Assembly (NCBI GenBank): GCA_030065195.1
Contig: JASJDE010000006.1
Span: 1-37,019, forward strand
Length of the DNA: 37,019 bases
Source: Erythrobacter sp.
GTDB lineage: Bacteria > Pseudomonadota > Alphaproteobacteria > Sphingomonadales > Sphingomonadaceae
Direction of reading: 5' to 3'
In this document: positions 9,887 to 18,964 of the stretch, piece after piece
How positions within the stretch are numbered: the first letter of the stretch is position 1
Layout of the letters: each line of letters opens with the position of its first letter
Program-made: the position numbers and the translations under genes
Notes under the pieces: model-generated
What the model saw: the letters and a program-made list of their open reading frames with translations, nothing else
Databases searched by the model: none
Told to the model about the DNA's origin: nothing

Positions 9887-12636
9887 TGAGCTGGCTAGGT
9901 CTTGGTGTTGTCTCCAATCTGTCGACTGCGCTGCTCCAAAGCGTATCCGCGAATGGGACGCCACCGTTGCTGGCCCCATCCGCATCGTGGACAGGCATCG
10001 AAGGAAGCGGGTTTTCTGCGATACCGGTCGACCCGGTACGATTGACTGCCAAGCCGGCTCTGCGACTCATCACGCCGCCCAAACAGCATTTCACCGATAC
10101 GCTCGATGTCGGTGTGTTCGCCGCTGCCAATGACGGCGGTTCGCTGCTCGACAGTCTCGGACTGGCCGGCGTCACGTTTCACCTTGAAGGCAATAACGTC
10201 ACCCTCGAAAGGCCGAGCCTGCACAGTTTCGTCGATGTGAACGGAAGCCTGCAAACCTATTTCGGATGGTGGGTTCGCTTGCGCAAACCGCCGCAGGAAA
10301 GTGGCTATGCGCACCTGTATATCGAAGCCACTCCGCGCGATGCGACGATGCAAAGCCGGGTGATTGGACCCTACCTCTTTGCACCGCAGAACGAACTCTT
10401 CGATGGGCAGCTGAGCGTGGCACCGACGGCTCCGGAGGTGGAAGGAGCCAGCTACCAGAGCGTCGTTGCCGCAATCGAGCATGCCAAGGCTCAGTCGTGG
10501 GAGAACTACCTCCTGACTCTTGCCGAGCCCGGCAAATACGACATCGGCGAGAGCACCCCTACCCGCTGGGACCAAAAGGGATGGTGCAACATAAGCGCAG
10601 GTGTGCCGGGCTGCTCGATCGGCAAACAAGGCTACAGCAACGACGCCGAAGCCAAGATTATTCCCGCACGCTCTCCAATCCGTTTGATGGGCTCCGACCT
10701 GACGCTGGATTTCCGCCATGTGGTCGAAATCGACAGCTTCGACGGCAACTTCTGGTGCGACGGGATCAGCATCACATCAAGCGACCCGCGCGGACGATAC
10801 GAGACCTTGCGCGGCGGCCCGCCGGACCAATTCGGTTGGCGGATCGACGGCAACCCGTACTTCACCGAATGCGAAATATCCGAGCTTTCCGGCGTTTGCG
10901 GACAGGCCAGGTTGGTGCGCGGATGCGTGCTTACCAACATGACCTACGACGTCTTCGGCGATGTCACCTGCGCGGTATTCAACCGCCTGACCAACCATCG
11001 CGGAGGATACTGGTACACGGACCATCCGTGCGTCGAAATCTCCTATTCCGGAGCGGAAGGCTCGGCGACAATTCAGCGCGACGGCTCAGCCGATGCCGGG
11101 ATCGCAACATGGACTGCCAGCTGGGGGACAAGCATTGCGACCTTCGAATGTGGCAACCGGGAGGAATACTATCTTCGCACTTCGGGCGACGGCTACACTT
11201 TTCAGGATCTCGTCGACTGGGTGAATGGCGACCTCGCAGCACTCGACGGCGGCTGGTCCGCCACCCTTACCGATACCGAATTCGCCGATATTCGCTGCTG
11301 CGCCGGTTCACTTCCCGGCGCCAAGGGCGCCGGTTTCGGCCCGCAAGACGTCGCATCCGAACCGTTGACAATAGCCGCCATGTTCGACCGTCATGGAGAT
11401 TTCTACCAGCACGCGACCGGGACGCTGGAGAATGCGATCATTGCCTTCAACTCCGGCGTCGATGTCCAGGCGCAGCTGATCTTCATTTCGCCCACCGAGA
11501 TCGGCGGCGATGCAGCCGAACGTGATCTGATGATCCTTGGCAACGCGTTCTACCTTCGCCCCGGCCTCGACGGCTACTACGATCCCGAAGCCAATTCGTC
11601 GCAATTCGGGCGAACAAATCTCACCGCCAGCCATGTCGTGATTGCCCACAACACACACGCCAACCAACGCTGGCTGATTCGTTCGGACAACCCCGGCTTT
11701 ACCACCGATCCCTATTGCCTTTTCACCAACAATGTCGCCAGCGCCGTGGTCTATGCCGGGCCGACGCTTCCCAATCTGACTATAGATGCACTGCACCTGC
11801 ACGGCTCCGCAACCAAACCTTCAGGAGCGACGCGGGTTGCCTTTGGCGGCGACGAAACCAGCTTGTTCGTCGATCCGGCCGCAGGCGACTTCACTCCCGC
11901 TGGCGCCCTTATGTCGAGTGGATTCGCACCGACCCTCCCCTTTGATGCCTTCAACGGTGAATTTCCCGAGATTGCCGCCCCCGGTGCAATTGCCGCATCA
12001 GCGACGGGATTTGTCGATAGCGGCGTAGGAAGCGGGAGCGGCGATCCCGAAGCCGACCTGATTGCCTTGTTGACTGCGGCAGGCGGACAATCCAGCTTTC
12101 ACGATTACGTCAACGCAAATGATGCCCCGCCTTGGACATCGCAAGACAGCGCCAACTCCAACGACCACACGCAGGCGATCAATTCGCGCAAACCCGGCAT
12201 CGATGCCGGCGGTGCTACATTCGATGGCAATAACGACTTTGTGTTTCAGGCGATCACAGGTGGTTCTTTCACTGTGGCCATGGCGGTAACGGTCAACGAT
12301 CCGGCGGACCCCGGCGTATTCGTTTCGGACGACGCAAACACGACTTATGTGCAATACCAGGCCGGAAGCGGAGTGGCGCATCTCGCGACAGTCAGAGTCG
12401 GTGGCGAAGTCCGCTCGACGCGCGGCGAAGTCCACAATGCCGTAGACGGCGCGGGCGAAGTGGTAATTCTTATGGAAGGCCTCGACCTTGCGGGACGAAA
12501 CCAGCTGCGGATAGGGCGCGGTTCGGGGGCGATGAACGCCACTGTGCGCCGGGTCGCTGTTATCGAGGAAAACGCCTTCCCCAACACCCTGCAGGAAGTA
12601 CGCCAACTAGCCGCCGAAGCAGTCGCGGCCAGCTAG
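9886..12636 (+). CDS. Large spike/fibre-like protein: beta-helix-type central region and LamG/ConA-like C-terminal region
   Basis: 916 aa, start overlaps the stop of the spike base gene. Many short beta-type segments with no signal peptide; C-terminus PGIDAGGATFDGNNDFVFQAITGGSFTVAMAVTV...RNQLRIGRGSG resembles a concanavalin-A-like fold. Confidence 0.7.
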   Translation: MSWLGLGVVSNLSTALLQSVSANGTPPLLAPSASWTGIEGSGFSAIPVDPVRLTAKPALRLITPPKQHFTDTLDVGVFAAANDGGSLLDSLGLAGVTFHLEGNNVTLERPSLHSFVDVNGSLQTYFGWWVRLRKPPQESGYAHLYIEATPRDATMQSRVIGPYLFAPQNELFDGQLSVAPTAPEVEGASYQSVVAAIEHAKAQSWENYLLTLAEPGKYDIGESTPTRWDQKGWCNISAGVPGCSIGKQGYSNDAEAKIIPARSPIRLMGSDLTLDFRHVVEIDSFDGNFWCDGISITSSDPRGRYETLRGGPPDQFGWRIDGNPYFTECEISELSGVCGQARLVRGCVLTNMTYDVFGDVTCAVFNRLTNHRGGYWYTDHPCVEISYSGAEGSATIQRDGSADAGIATWTASWGTSIATFECGNREEYYLRTSGDGYTFQDLVDWVNGDLAALDGGWSATLTDTEFADIRCCAGSLPGAKGAGFGPQDVASEPLTIAAMFDRHGDFYQHATGTLENAIIAFNSGVDVQAQLIFISPTEIGGDAAERDLMILGNAFYLRPGLDGYYDPEANSSQFGRTNLTASHVVIAHNTHANQRWLIRSDNPGFTTDPYCLFTNNVASAVVYAGPTLPNLTIDALHLHGSATKPSGATRVAFGGDETSLFVDPAAGDFTPAGALMSSGFAPTLPFDAFNGEFPEIAAPGAIAASATGFVDSGVGSGSGDPEADLIALLTAAGGQSSFHDYVNANDAPPWTSQDSANSNDHTQAINSRKPGIDAGGATFDGNNDFVFQAITGGSFTVAMAVTVNDPADPGVFVSDDANTTYVQYQAGSGVAHLATVRVGGEVRSTRGEVHNAVDGAGEVVILMEGLDLAGRNQLRIGRGSGAMNATVRRVAVIEENAFPNTLQEVRQLAAEAVAAS

Positions 12637-13268
12637 CCGTCCATCGACTTCAAGGGCACGCCCATCCGAATAAGCCGTCCGCGGATCCGATTGAAAATCG
12701 TGCCGCGTTGCTTCTGGGAGTTGGTGTGGACGAATTGACCCTCGGGAACATCGTCCCGGCTGAGGAAATCGCCGAGCTCCTTCCATCCGTGGCCGCGCTC
12801 AAGCCAGAATTCGAGCAAATCGCCGGGTCGGTCGGCGAAATATTCGCGCACCGTTTCGTTGTGAGCGTCGTAGACCTCGCGATAGCGCGCTTCATGACCG
12901 ACCGGCGCTGGCGCGTCGTCACCGTAGGTCAGCTGCTGGATATGATAGGGATTGTCGCCAAAGTGATTGGCAATTGAGCGATACCAGCGATCCGTCTCTC
13001 TAATCGTCAGGATGAACTTTGAGCCAGGAAACGCCCGATCGAGTTCGCGAAACATCAGCGGCCAAGGCATGTCTTCGACTGCATCGTATTCCTTTGCAAT
13101 CTCAAGCCCGCGCTCGACAAAGGTTGCGCGCAGTTCATCGAGAGGCACGTCCCGTCCGAACACACCGCAGACCCGATACCCGATCTGCGCCAGAGCATCG
13201 CGCAGCGAAGATGTGCCCGTCTTCTGGAATCCGATGCAAAAGACTTTACCGGAGTGGGGTTCTGACAT
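12633..13268 (-). CDS. P-loop sulfotransferase family protein
   Basis: 5'-PSB-like motif KVFCIGFQKTGTSSLRDAL, SKFILTIRETDRWYRSI. Start taken at internal MSEPHSGK. Confidence 0.87.
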   Translation of the reverse strand: MSEPHSGKVFCIGFQKTGTSSLRDALAQIGYRVCGVFGRDVPLDELRATFVERGLEIAKEYDAVEDMPWPLMFRELDRAFPGSKFILTIRETDRWYRSIANHFGDNPYHIQQLTYGDDAPAPVGHEARYREVYDAHNETVREYFADRPGDLLEFWLERGHGWKELGDFLSRDDVPEGQFVHTNSQKQRGTIFNRIRGRLIRMGVPLKSMDG

Positions 13269-13396
13269 CGCAAGACATTCCGACGTAGCTGGTACTTGTC
13301 CTCCACCTACTACAGTCAGCGCCCTTGCCAAGGCGCGGGCGGCTCGCATACGCCCCAGCAGGGCTTAACCTTGTGGACAGCGGGACATCTCACGGC

Positions 13397-14686
13397 ATGC
13401 CTAATCGATTAGTGCAGCGGCTGGACCGGTTTTCGCCCAATGGGCTTCGCTTCGAATTGCTGCTTGGGCTGGGCATGCGCTCTGCTGGGGCCGTGTCCGC
13501 CTTCGCAATGACATGGATAGTCGCGCGCATGTTCGGTGCGGAGACTTTTGGCCATTTCCAGTTGGCCCTGGCGACTGCGACAATTCTGGCGCTGATTGCA
13601 ACGCAGGGACTTGACCGGCTGATCGTGCGGACAGCCAGCGCGACATTTGCCAAGGAGCGAGCGGGAGCGGCGCTCAACTTCTTTGTCCATGCGCGCAACC
13701 GGCAATTGCTTGTAAGCGTGCCACTGGCGATCACCGCATGGCTGATCTCCGAACCGATCGCGGTTCATATTCTGGAGGAACCGGAGGTTGCTTGGCACCT
13801 GCGTTTGCTGGCACCGGCGATCGTGGCCTTGCCGTTGATCAAGGCGTGCAGTTCGCTGCTCCGAGCAAAGGGCAGCGTCCTGGTTTCACAGTCGCTCGAT
13901 GGAGTCGGCTACACTACGCTGGCGATTGTTGTCATCGCTGTTGTGCTGCTGTCAGGGTCGGCGGTTTCAGGCCTTTCTCCGTCAATCGCATACCTCGTGG
14001 GCGTGGTTCTTGTCGCGGGTGCCGGAATCGTGCTTGTCCGGAGAGCGATGCGCTTCGCTAAGCGAGAGATTGGCTCGGTCCAATTGGCCAGCGGGTTGTT
14101 CATCGCGGCGTTTAGTGTGCTGGTCGCGCTCAATGACTGGCTCGGCCTGTTCCTTCTCACGGCATTTCGCGATGCCGCCGAAGCCGGTATCTACCGAGTT
14201 GGTTTCCAAATCTGCCTACTGTTCACACTGGTCAACAGCAGCTTCGCACTCATGGCGGGGCCGCGGTTGGCGACGGCTTTCGATCAGGGTGATGCGGCAG
14301 AGGCATGGAAGACGGTACGTACATCAAGCGCAATGGGCATCGCCATCGTTGCCCCCCTCCTATTGCTGATCCTCTTCGCTGCCGAACCGATCCTGTCACT
14401 CTTCGGAGCAGAATTTGCGCGTGGGGCCGACGCTCTGCGCATTCTTGCAATCGGGCAGTTTATCAATGTCGCCGCCGGTCCCGCAGGGGCAGCGCTCACC
14501 ATGATGAAGCGCGAACGTGCCGTGCTGATAATCGAAATCGCAACGGTGATCGTGTGCGTTGGATTGCTGCTCTGGCTGCTGCCAACCTACGGCATGGTTG
14601 CCGCTGCAATCGCCGCTGCAACCGGAGCGGCCCTGCGAAATGCCGGCGCATTGCTGGTGCTGCGGCGACTACTTGCTGCGCTATGA
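13397..14686 (+). CDS. Polysaccharide flippase (Wzx/MATE-like)
   Basis: Multi-TM protein with Wzx-like segments (GLGMRSAGAVSAFAMTWIVARMFGAETFGHFQLALA...). Start taken at MPNRLVQRL. Confidence 0.85.
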   Translation: MPNRLVQRLDRFSPNGLRFELLLGLGMRSAGAVSAFAMTWIVARMFGAETFGHFQLALATATILALIATQGLDRLIVRTASATFAKERAGAALNFFVHARNRQLLVSVPLAITAWLISEPIAVHILEEPEVAWHLRLLAPAIVALPLIKACSSLLRAKGSVLVSQSLDGVGYTTLAIVVIAVVLLSGSAVSGLSPSIAYLVGVVLVAGAGIVLVRRAMRFAKREIGSVQLASGLFIAAFSVLVALNDWLGLFLLTAFRDAAEAGIYRVGFQICLLFTLVNSSFALMAGPRLATAFDQGDAAEAWKTVRTSSAMGIAIVAPLLLLILFAAEPILSLFGAEFARGADALRILAIGQFINVAAGPAGAALTMMKRERAVLIIEIATVIVCVGLLLWLLPTYGMVAAAIAAATGAALRNAGALLVLRRLLAAL

Positions 14687-15427
14687 CGCCATCCAGGTTT
14701 CAACCGCGTCGTAAAAGGCGAAATCCTGCGCATACCAGCGCTTGAGATTGGCGATCCCTGCTTCAGTCAGGTCCGGGACACCTGAATAATCGTTCGCATG
14801 CGCGCCTTTCGCGTCTCGCCGCGCTTGGGGCGTAAAATCGATGCCTAGCCGGTCGAGCAGAACTTTGAGGTCCGCTTCGAGGTGTTCTTGGCGTAGTACC
14901 CAAACCGGCGGACGGACCGTGAAGATGTCGCCCGCCAACGCAAACCAGTCGATCTGATCCTGCGCGGTGTGGCGGATCGATTTCATCGCAGCCGCCGCTT
15001 TCAGTCCTTCCGCGCCGGGAGCGAACAGAGCTTCGGCCAAATCCGCCGCATGTTCGAAATTGGCAAATGCGGTTTCCTCGTGGGGCGTCCAGGCGATGTC
15101 GTTCAAGGGACGCCCGCGGCGCTTGCGCGAGTAAAAGCCGGAGCGGAAACGGCTGATCGGATCGCGGATCGAGAAGAAATAGTCCGACGGTTCGGGCAGT
15201 TCGGCCAGCGTCACATCGTGCGTCAGGGCGTGGAAGTAAACGTCAGAGCGCGCCGCGTTCACTTGCACCATTATCTGCTTGACCTGCGATCCGGCCGCTT
15301 TGCCGATATGCAGGAAGTACACCACGCGCCGCCCTGGCCTCGACCGGCGAACGCGACGCAGCGATAGTTCCAATCCTGCGCGGTTAGTGAGCTGCGCGAT
15401 CTTGCTGGAGAGAACGTTCAGCTTCAT
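14681..15427 (-). CDS. Sulfotransferase family protein
   Basis: VVYFLHIGKAAGSQVKQIM (5'-PSB-like) and FFSIRDPISRFRSGFYSRKR (3'-PB-like). Start taken at MKLNVLSSK; slight overlap with the upstream gene on the minus strand. Confidence 0.8.
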   Translation of the reverse strand: MKLNVLSSKIAQLTNRAGLELSLRRVRRSRPGRRVVYFLHIGKAAGSQVKQIMVQVNAARSDVYFHALTHDVTLAELPEPSDYFFSIRDPISRFRSGFYSRKRRGRPLNDIAWTPHEETAFANFEHAADLAEALFAPGAEGLKAAAAMKSIRHTAQDQIDWFALAGDIFTVRPPVWVLRQEHLEADLKVLLDRLGIDFTPQARRDAKGAHANDYSGVPDLTEAGIANLKRWYAQDFAFYDAVETWMAS

Positions 15428-16476
15428 ACCGAGAGTAGCGGTCGCCACCAGTCTTCGCGGTCGAGATACCAGCGCAGCGTGTGACGCAGCCCCTCATCAA
15501 AGCCACGTTTCGGCGTGTAGTCGAGTTCGGCCCGCGCCTTGGTCTCGTCGATCGCATAACGTCGGTCGTGCCCGGCACGATCGGTTACGAAAGTCTTCAG
15601 CGTATCGGACTTTTCGCCGCGAGCAGCCGGCGCATCGGGATAGCGATCGGCGAGTCCGTCCACTTCCTCGAAAGCACGGTCGACCTCGGCGCAGATTGTG
15701 TCGATCACGGTCATGTTCGGCAACTCCGCCCCGCCGCCGATATTGTAGGTTTCGCCAGGCGTGCCGCGCTGGAGGCAGGCTTCGATCCCGCGGCAATGGT
15801 CCTCCACATGCAGCCAGTCGCGCACATTCATTCCGTCGCCATAGATCGGCAGGTTCTTGCCCGACAGTGCGTTAAGCAGGAACAGCGGGATCAGTTTTTC
15901 CGGGTACTGGTAAGGCCCGTAATTGTTTGAGCAATTGCTGGTCGTCACCTCGAGCCCGTAGGTGTGGTGATAGGCGCGCACCAAGTGGTCAGATGCGGCT
16001 TTCGACGCCGAATAGGGTGAATTGGGCGCGTAGGGTGTGACCTCACTGAAAGCCGGGTCTTCGGGGCCAAGCGAGCCAAACACTTCGTCGGTCGAAATAT
16101 GATGAAAGCGGTGGTCCTCGCCATCGCCATCGAGCCAGACGGCGCGGGCAGCCTTCAGTAGGCTGTTGGTGCCGAGGATGTTGGTGTCGATGAAAGCGTC
16201 CGGTCCGCTGATCGAACGATCGACATGACTTTCGGCTGCGAAGTGGACGATGATGGTAATCCCGCGATCGCGGAGCAGGTTTTCAACCAGTTCCCGATCG
16301 CGAATATCGCCTTCGACCAATTCGGTACGGTTGGCTCCGGCCAGGGTCGAACGGTTCCCGGCATAGGTCAGAGAGTCGAGAACTGTAACCTCGTCATCGG
16401 GATGCTGCGCATTCCAGTAATGCACGAAATTGCCGCCGATAAAGCCGGCGCCACCGGTTACGAGAATGTTAGCCAA
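15424..16476 (-). CDS. rfbB: dTDP-glucose 4,6-dehydratase
   Basis: ILVTGGAGFIGGNFVHYW, HFAAESHVDRSI, YSASKAASDHLVRAYHHTYGL, GDGMNVRDWLHVEDHC. Confidence 0.97.
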   Translation of the reverse strand: MANILVTGGAGFIGGNFVHYWNAQHPDDEVTVLDSLTYAGNRSTLAGANRTELVEGDIRDRELVENLLRDRGITIIVHFAAESHVDRSISGPDAFIDTNILGTNSLLKAARAVWLDGDGEDHRFHHISTDEVFGSLGPEDPAFSEVTPYAPNSPYSASKAASDHLVRAYHHTYGLEVTTSNCSNNYGPYQYPEKLIPLFLLNALSGKNLPIYGDGMNVRDWLHVEDHCRGIEACLQRGTPGETYNIGGGAELPNMTVIDTICAEVDRAFEEVDGLADRYPDAPAARGEKSDTLKTFVTDRAGHDRRYAIDETKARAELDYTPKRGFDEGLRHTLRWYLDREDWWRPLLSV

Positions 16477-17323
16477 GGGCCTTTTCCTGTTCGAGCATGG
16501 TACGCAGATTGGTGCGCCAGTGGACCGGCTGGTCTCCTAGAACCTCACGCGTGGCGCTGCAATCGAGGAGCGAATATGCGGGACGCTTGGCCGGGGTTGG
16601 ATAGTCGGCGGTGGTAATGGGATTGATGGTCGGAATCGTCTTGATCAAACCCAACTCGTGCCCTTCTTCCGCGATGGCGACGGCAAAGTCGTACCAGCTG
16701 ATCTCACCGTCGTCGCTATGGTGGAATGTCCCGCTCGCACCCCTCTCGATCAGACCCCAGATCGTGTTCGCCAAGCCGGTCGCCCATGTCGGCGAACCAA
16801 CTTGGTCGGAGACGACGCCCAGCTCTTCGCGCTCATTCATTAGGCGGAGCATCGTGCGCACGAAATTTGCGCCGCCCGCTTCGTATACCCATGCAGTTCG
16901 GACCAGCAGGTCGGTGTCGCGCAAATGATCCTCGCCCTCCGCCTTGGTTCGGCCATAGGCGCTGATAGGATTGCGGGTATCGCCGGGATGATAGGCGCTC
17001 GAGGAGGTCCCATCGAACACGAAGTCGGTCGAGATATGCACCAGCTTGCCGCCTTGCGCTTCCATCTCCTCCGCCATGATCGCGACCGCATCGGCATTGA
17101 CCGCGCGAGCGATTTCTTCGTCGCTCTCGGCCTTGTCGACCGCCGTGTAGGCCGCCGCATTGATCAGAATATCGGGTGCCTCGACCACCAGTCGCGCGCG
17201 CAGCATCGCGTCTTCGGTGAAGTCGACATCATCGACATCGATCGCATTGAGATCGGCATGGGGAGGAGCCGTGCGCTGGAGCGCTCCACCCAATTGCCCA
17301 TTGGCTCCGGTGATCAGGACCTT
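16469..17323 (-). CDS. rfbD: dTDP-4-dehydrorhamnose reductase
   Basis: MKVLITGANGQLGGALQ, NAAAYTAVDKAESDEEIA, HISTDFVFDG, GRTKAEGE. Confidence 0.95.
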   Translation of the reverse strand, partial: KVLITGANGQLGGALQRTAPPHADLNAIDVDDVDFTEDAMLRARLVVEAPDILINAAAYTAVDKAESDEEIARAVNADAVAIMAEEMEAQGGKLVHISTDFVFDGTSSSAYHPGDTRNPISAYGRTKAEGEDHLRDTDLLVRTAWVYEAGGANFVRTMLRLMNEREELGVVSDQVGSPTWATGLANTIWGLIERGASGTFHHSDDGEISWYDFAVAIAEEGHELGLIKTIPTINPITTADYPTPAKRPAYSLLDCSATREVLGDQPVHWRTNLRTMLEQEKALG

Positions 17324-17336
17324 CATCGGCAGCGCC

Positions 17337-17882
17337 TTAGTCAAAAGCCGGGACATCGGCGAGCGTCAGTCCCACCTTATCCTTCTCCGAAAGCGCGGGT
17401 GCCGTTCCGAGATCGGGCCATTCTACCCCGACCGCAGGATCGTCCCATGCAAGCGTATGTTCGGTCTGCGGTGAATAGGGCGCGGTGCATTTGTACATGA
17501 AATCGGTGTTGTCGGTGAGCGTCAGGAAGCCGTGCGCGAAGCCTTCCGGGACCCAGAACATTCGCTTGTTCTCGGCGGTCAGCTCCACACCGACACATTT
17601 CCCGAATGTTTCCGAAGACTTGCGCAGGTCCACGGCTACGTCAAACACAGCACCGCGTGTCACGCGCACCAGTTTCCCTTGTGGCCCGGGATTCTGGAAA
17701 TGCAACCCGCGCAGCACGCCCTTTTGCGAATGGCTGTGGTTGTCCTGCACCCAGGTGAGGTCCAGCCCAGCCTCGCGAAACACGCTTTCGTTCCAAGTCT
17801 CCATGAAGAACCCGCGATCGTCTCCGAACACGCGCGGCTCGATGATCAGCAGGTCAGGGATTGTGGTCTCGACGATGTTCAC
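17337..17882 (-). CDS. rfbC: dTDP-4-dehydrorhamnose 3,5-epimerase
   Basis: [53 protein letters not shown]-like region. Confidence 0.96.
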   Translation of the reverse strand: MNIVETTIPDLLIIEPRVFGDDRGFFMETWNESVFREAGLDLTWVQDNHSHSQKGVLRGLHFQNPGPQGKLVRVTRGAVFDVAVDLRKSSETFGKCVGVELTAENKRMFWVPEGFAHGFLTLTDNTDFMYKCTAPYSPQTEHTLAWDDPAVGVEWPDLGTAPALSEKDKVGLTLADVPAFD

Positions 17883-18769
17883 GCGATTACCGGATTTTCG
17901 AGCAATCCCAGAAGATACTCGCCATAGCCCGATTTGCGCAGCGGCTGGGCAATCCGCACCAACTCTTCATTCGAGATAAAGCCTTTGCGCCAGGCGATTT
18001 CCTCAGGGCACGCGATTTTGAGGCCTTGGCGCTCCTCGGTGATCCGCACATAAGTCGCGGCATCGAGAAGCGATGCGTGCGTGCCGGTATCGAGCCAAGC
18101 GAAGCCGCGCCCCATGATCTCGACCGACATAGCGCCTTCGTCGAGATACAGGCGGTTCAGATCGGTGATCTCCAACTCGCCGCGCGCCGACGGCTGGAGA
18201 TCGCGAGCGCGATCCGCCACCGTCTCATCATAGAAGTAGAGCCCGGTCACTGCGTAGTTGGACTTCGGCTGCTTGGGCTTTTCTTCGATCGAGATTGCCC
18301 TTCCTTCGCCATCGAATTCGACCACGCCAAAAGCTTGCGGATCGTTTACGCGATAGGCGAAGACGGTCGAGCCAGATTCGCGCGAATTGGCGCTGTCCAG
18401 CAGAGCGGGAAGACCGTGACCGTAGAATATGTTGTCCCCAAGGATCAGCGCGCTCGGCCCACCGCGCACGAAATCTGCACCAATATGGAATGCTTGCGCC
18501 AATCCTTCCGGCCTGGGCTGCTCGGCATAGCTAAGCGACACGCCGAAATCGGAGCCATCGCCAAGCACGCGCTGGAATTGGGCCGCATCCTCGGGCGTGG
18601 TGATGATCAGGACGTCCTTGATCCCTGCCAGCATCAGCGTGCTGAGCGGATAGTAGATCATCGGCTTGTCGAAGATCGGCATTAGCTGCTTCGAAACGCC
18701 CTTGGTGAGCGGATAAAGCCGCGTGCCCGAGCCTCCGGCAAGGATAATGCCTCTGCGTGGTTGTGCCAC
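17879..18769 (-). CDS. rfbA: Glucose-1-phosphate thymidylyltransferase
   Basis: [45 protein letters not shown] is diagnostic. Confidence 0.97.
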   Translation of the reverse strand: MAQPRRGIILAGGSGTRLYPLTKGVSKQLMPIFDKPMIYYPLSTLMLAGIKDVLIITTPEDAAQFQRVLGDGSDFGVSLSYAEQPRPEGLAQAFHIGADFVRGGPSALILGDNIFYGHGLPALLDSANSRESGSTVFAYRVNDPQAFGVVEFDGEGRAISIEEKPKQPKSNYAVTGLYFYDETVADRARDLQPSARGELEITDLNRLYLDEGAMSVEIMGRGFAWLDTGTHASLLDAATYVRITEERQGLKIACPEEIAWRKGFISNEELVRIAQPLRKSGYGEYLLGLLENPVIA

Positions 18770-18964
18770 TTTTCGTTGTCCTGAACGGTGCTGTACCTGA
18801 GAGAGCCATCGCGCATTGCAGCATGGGTTTGGCGGGTCAATGGCAAATGTCTAGCGGTCCAGAGGTGTTGGTGGGATGCGCTTGTCCACTGGCCAAACAG
18901 TCACGAATGCCGCATGTGCGAACGCAATGAGGGTTCCGGGACGATTGCTGGCATCAGAGCGACA

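Noticed and set aside
10266-11525. 419-aa plus-strand ORF inside the spike gene
   Set aside because: Arg-rich, low-plausibility composition in an alternative frame of the 916-aa ORF; no family features.
9617-12636. Prophage remnant interpretation of the spike pair
   Set aside because: No integrase, terminase, capsid, lysis or other tail genes in the window, so only a spike-like cassette is supported.
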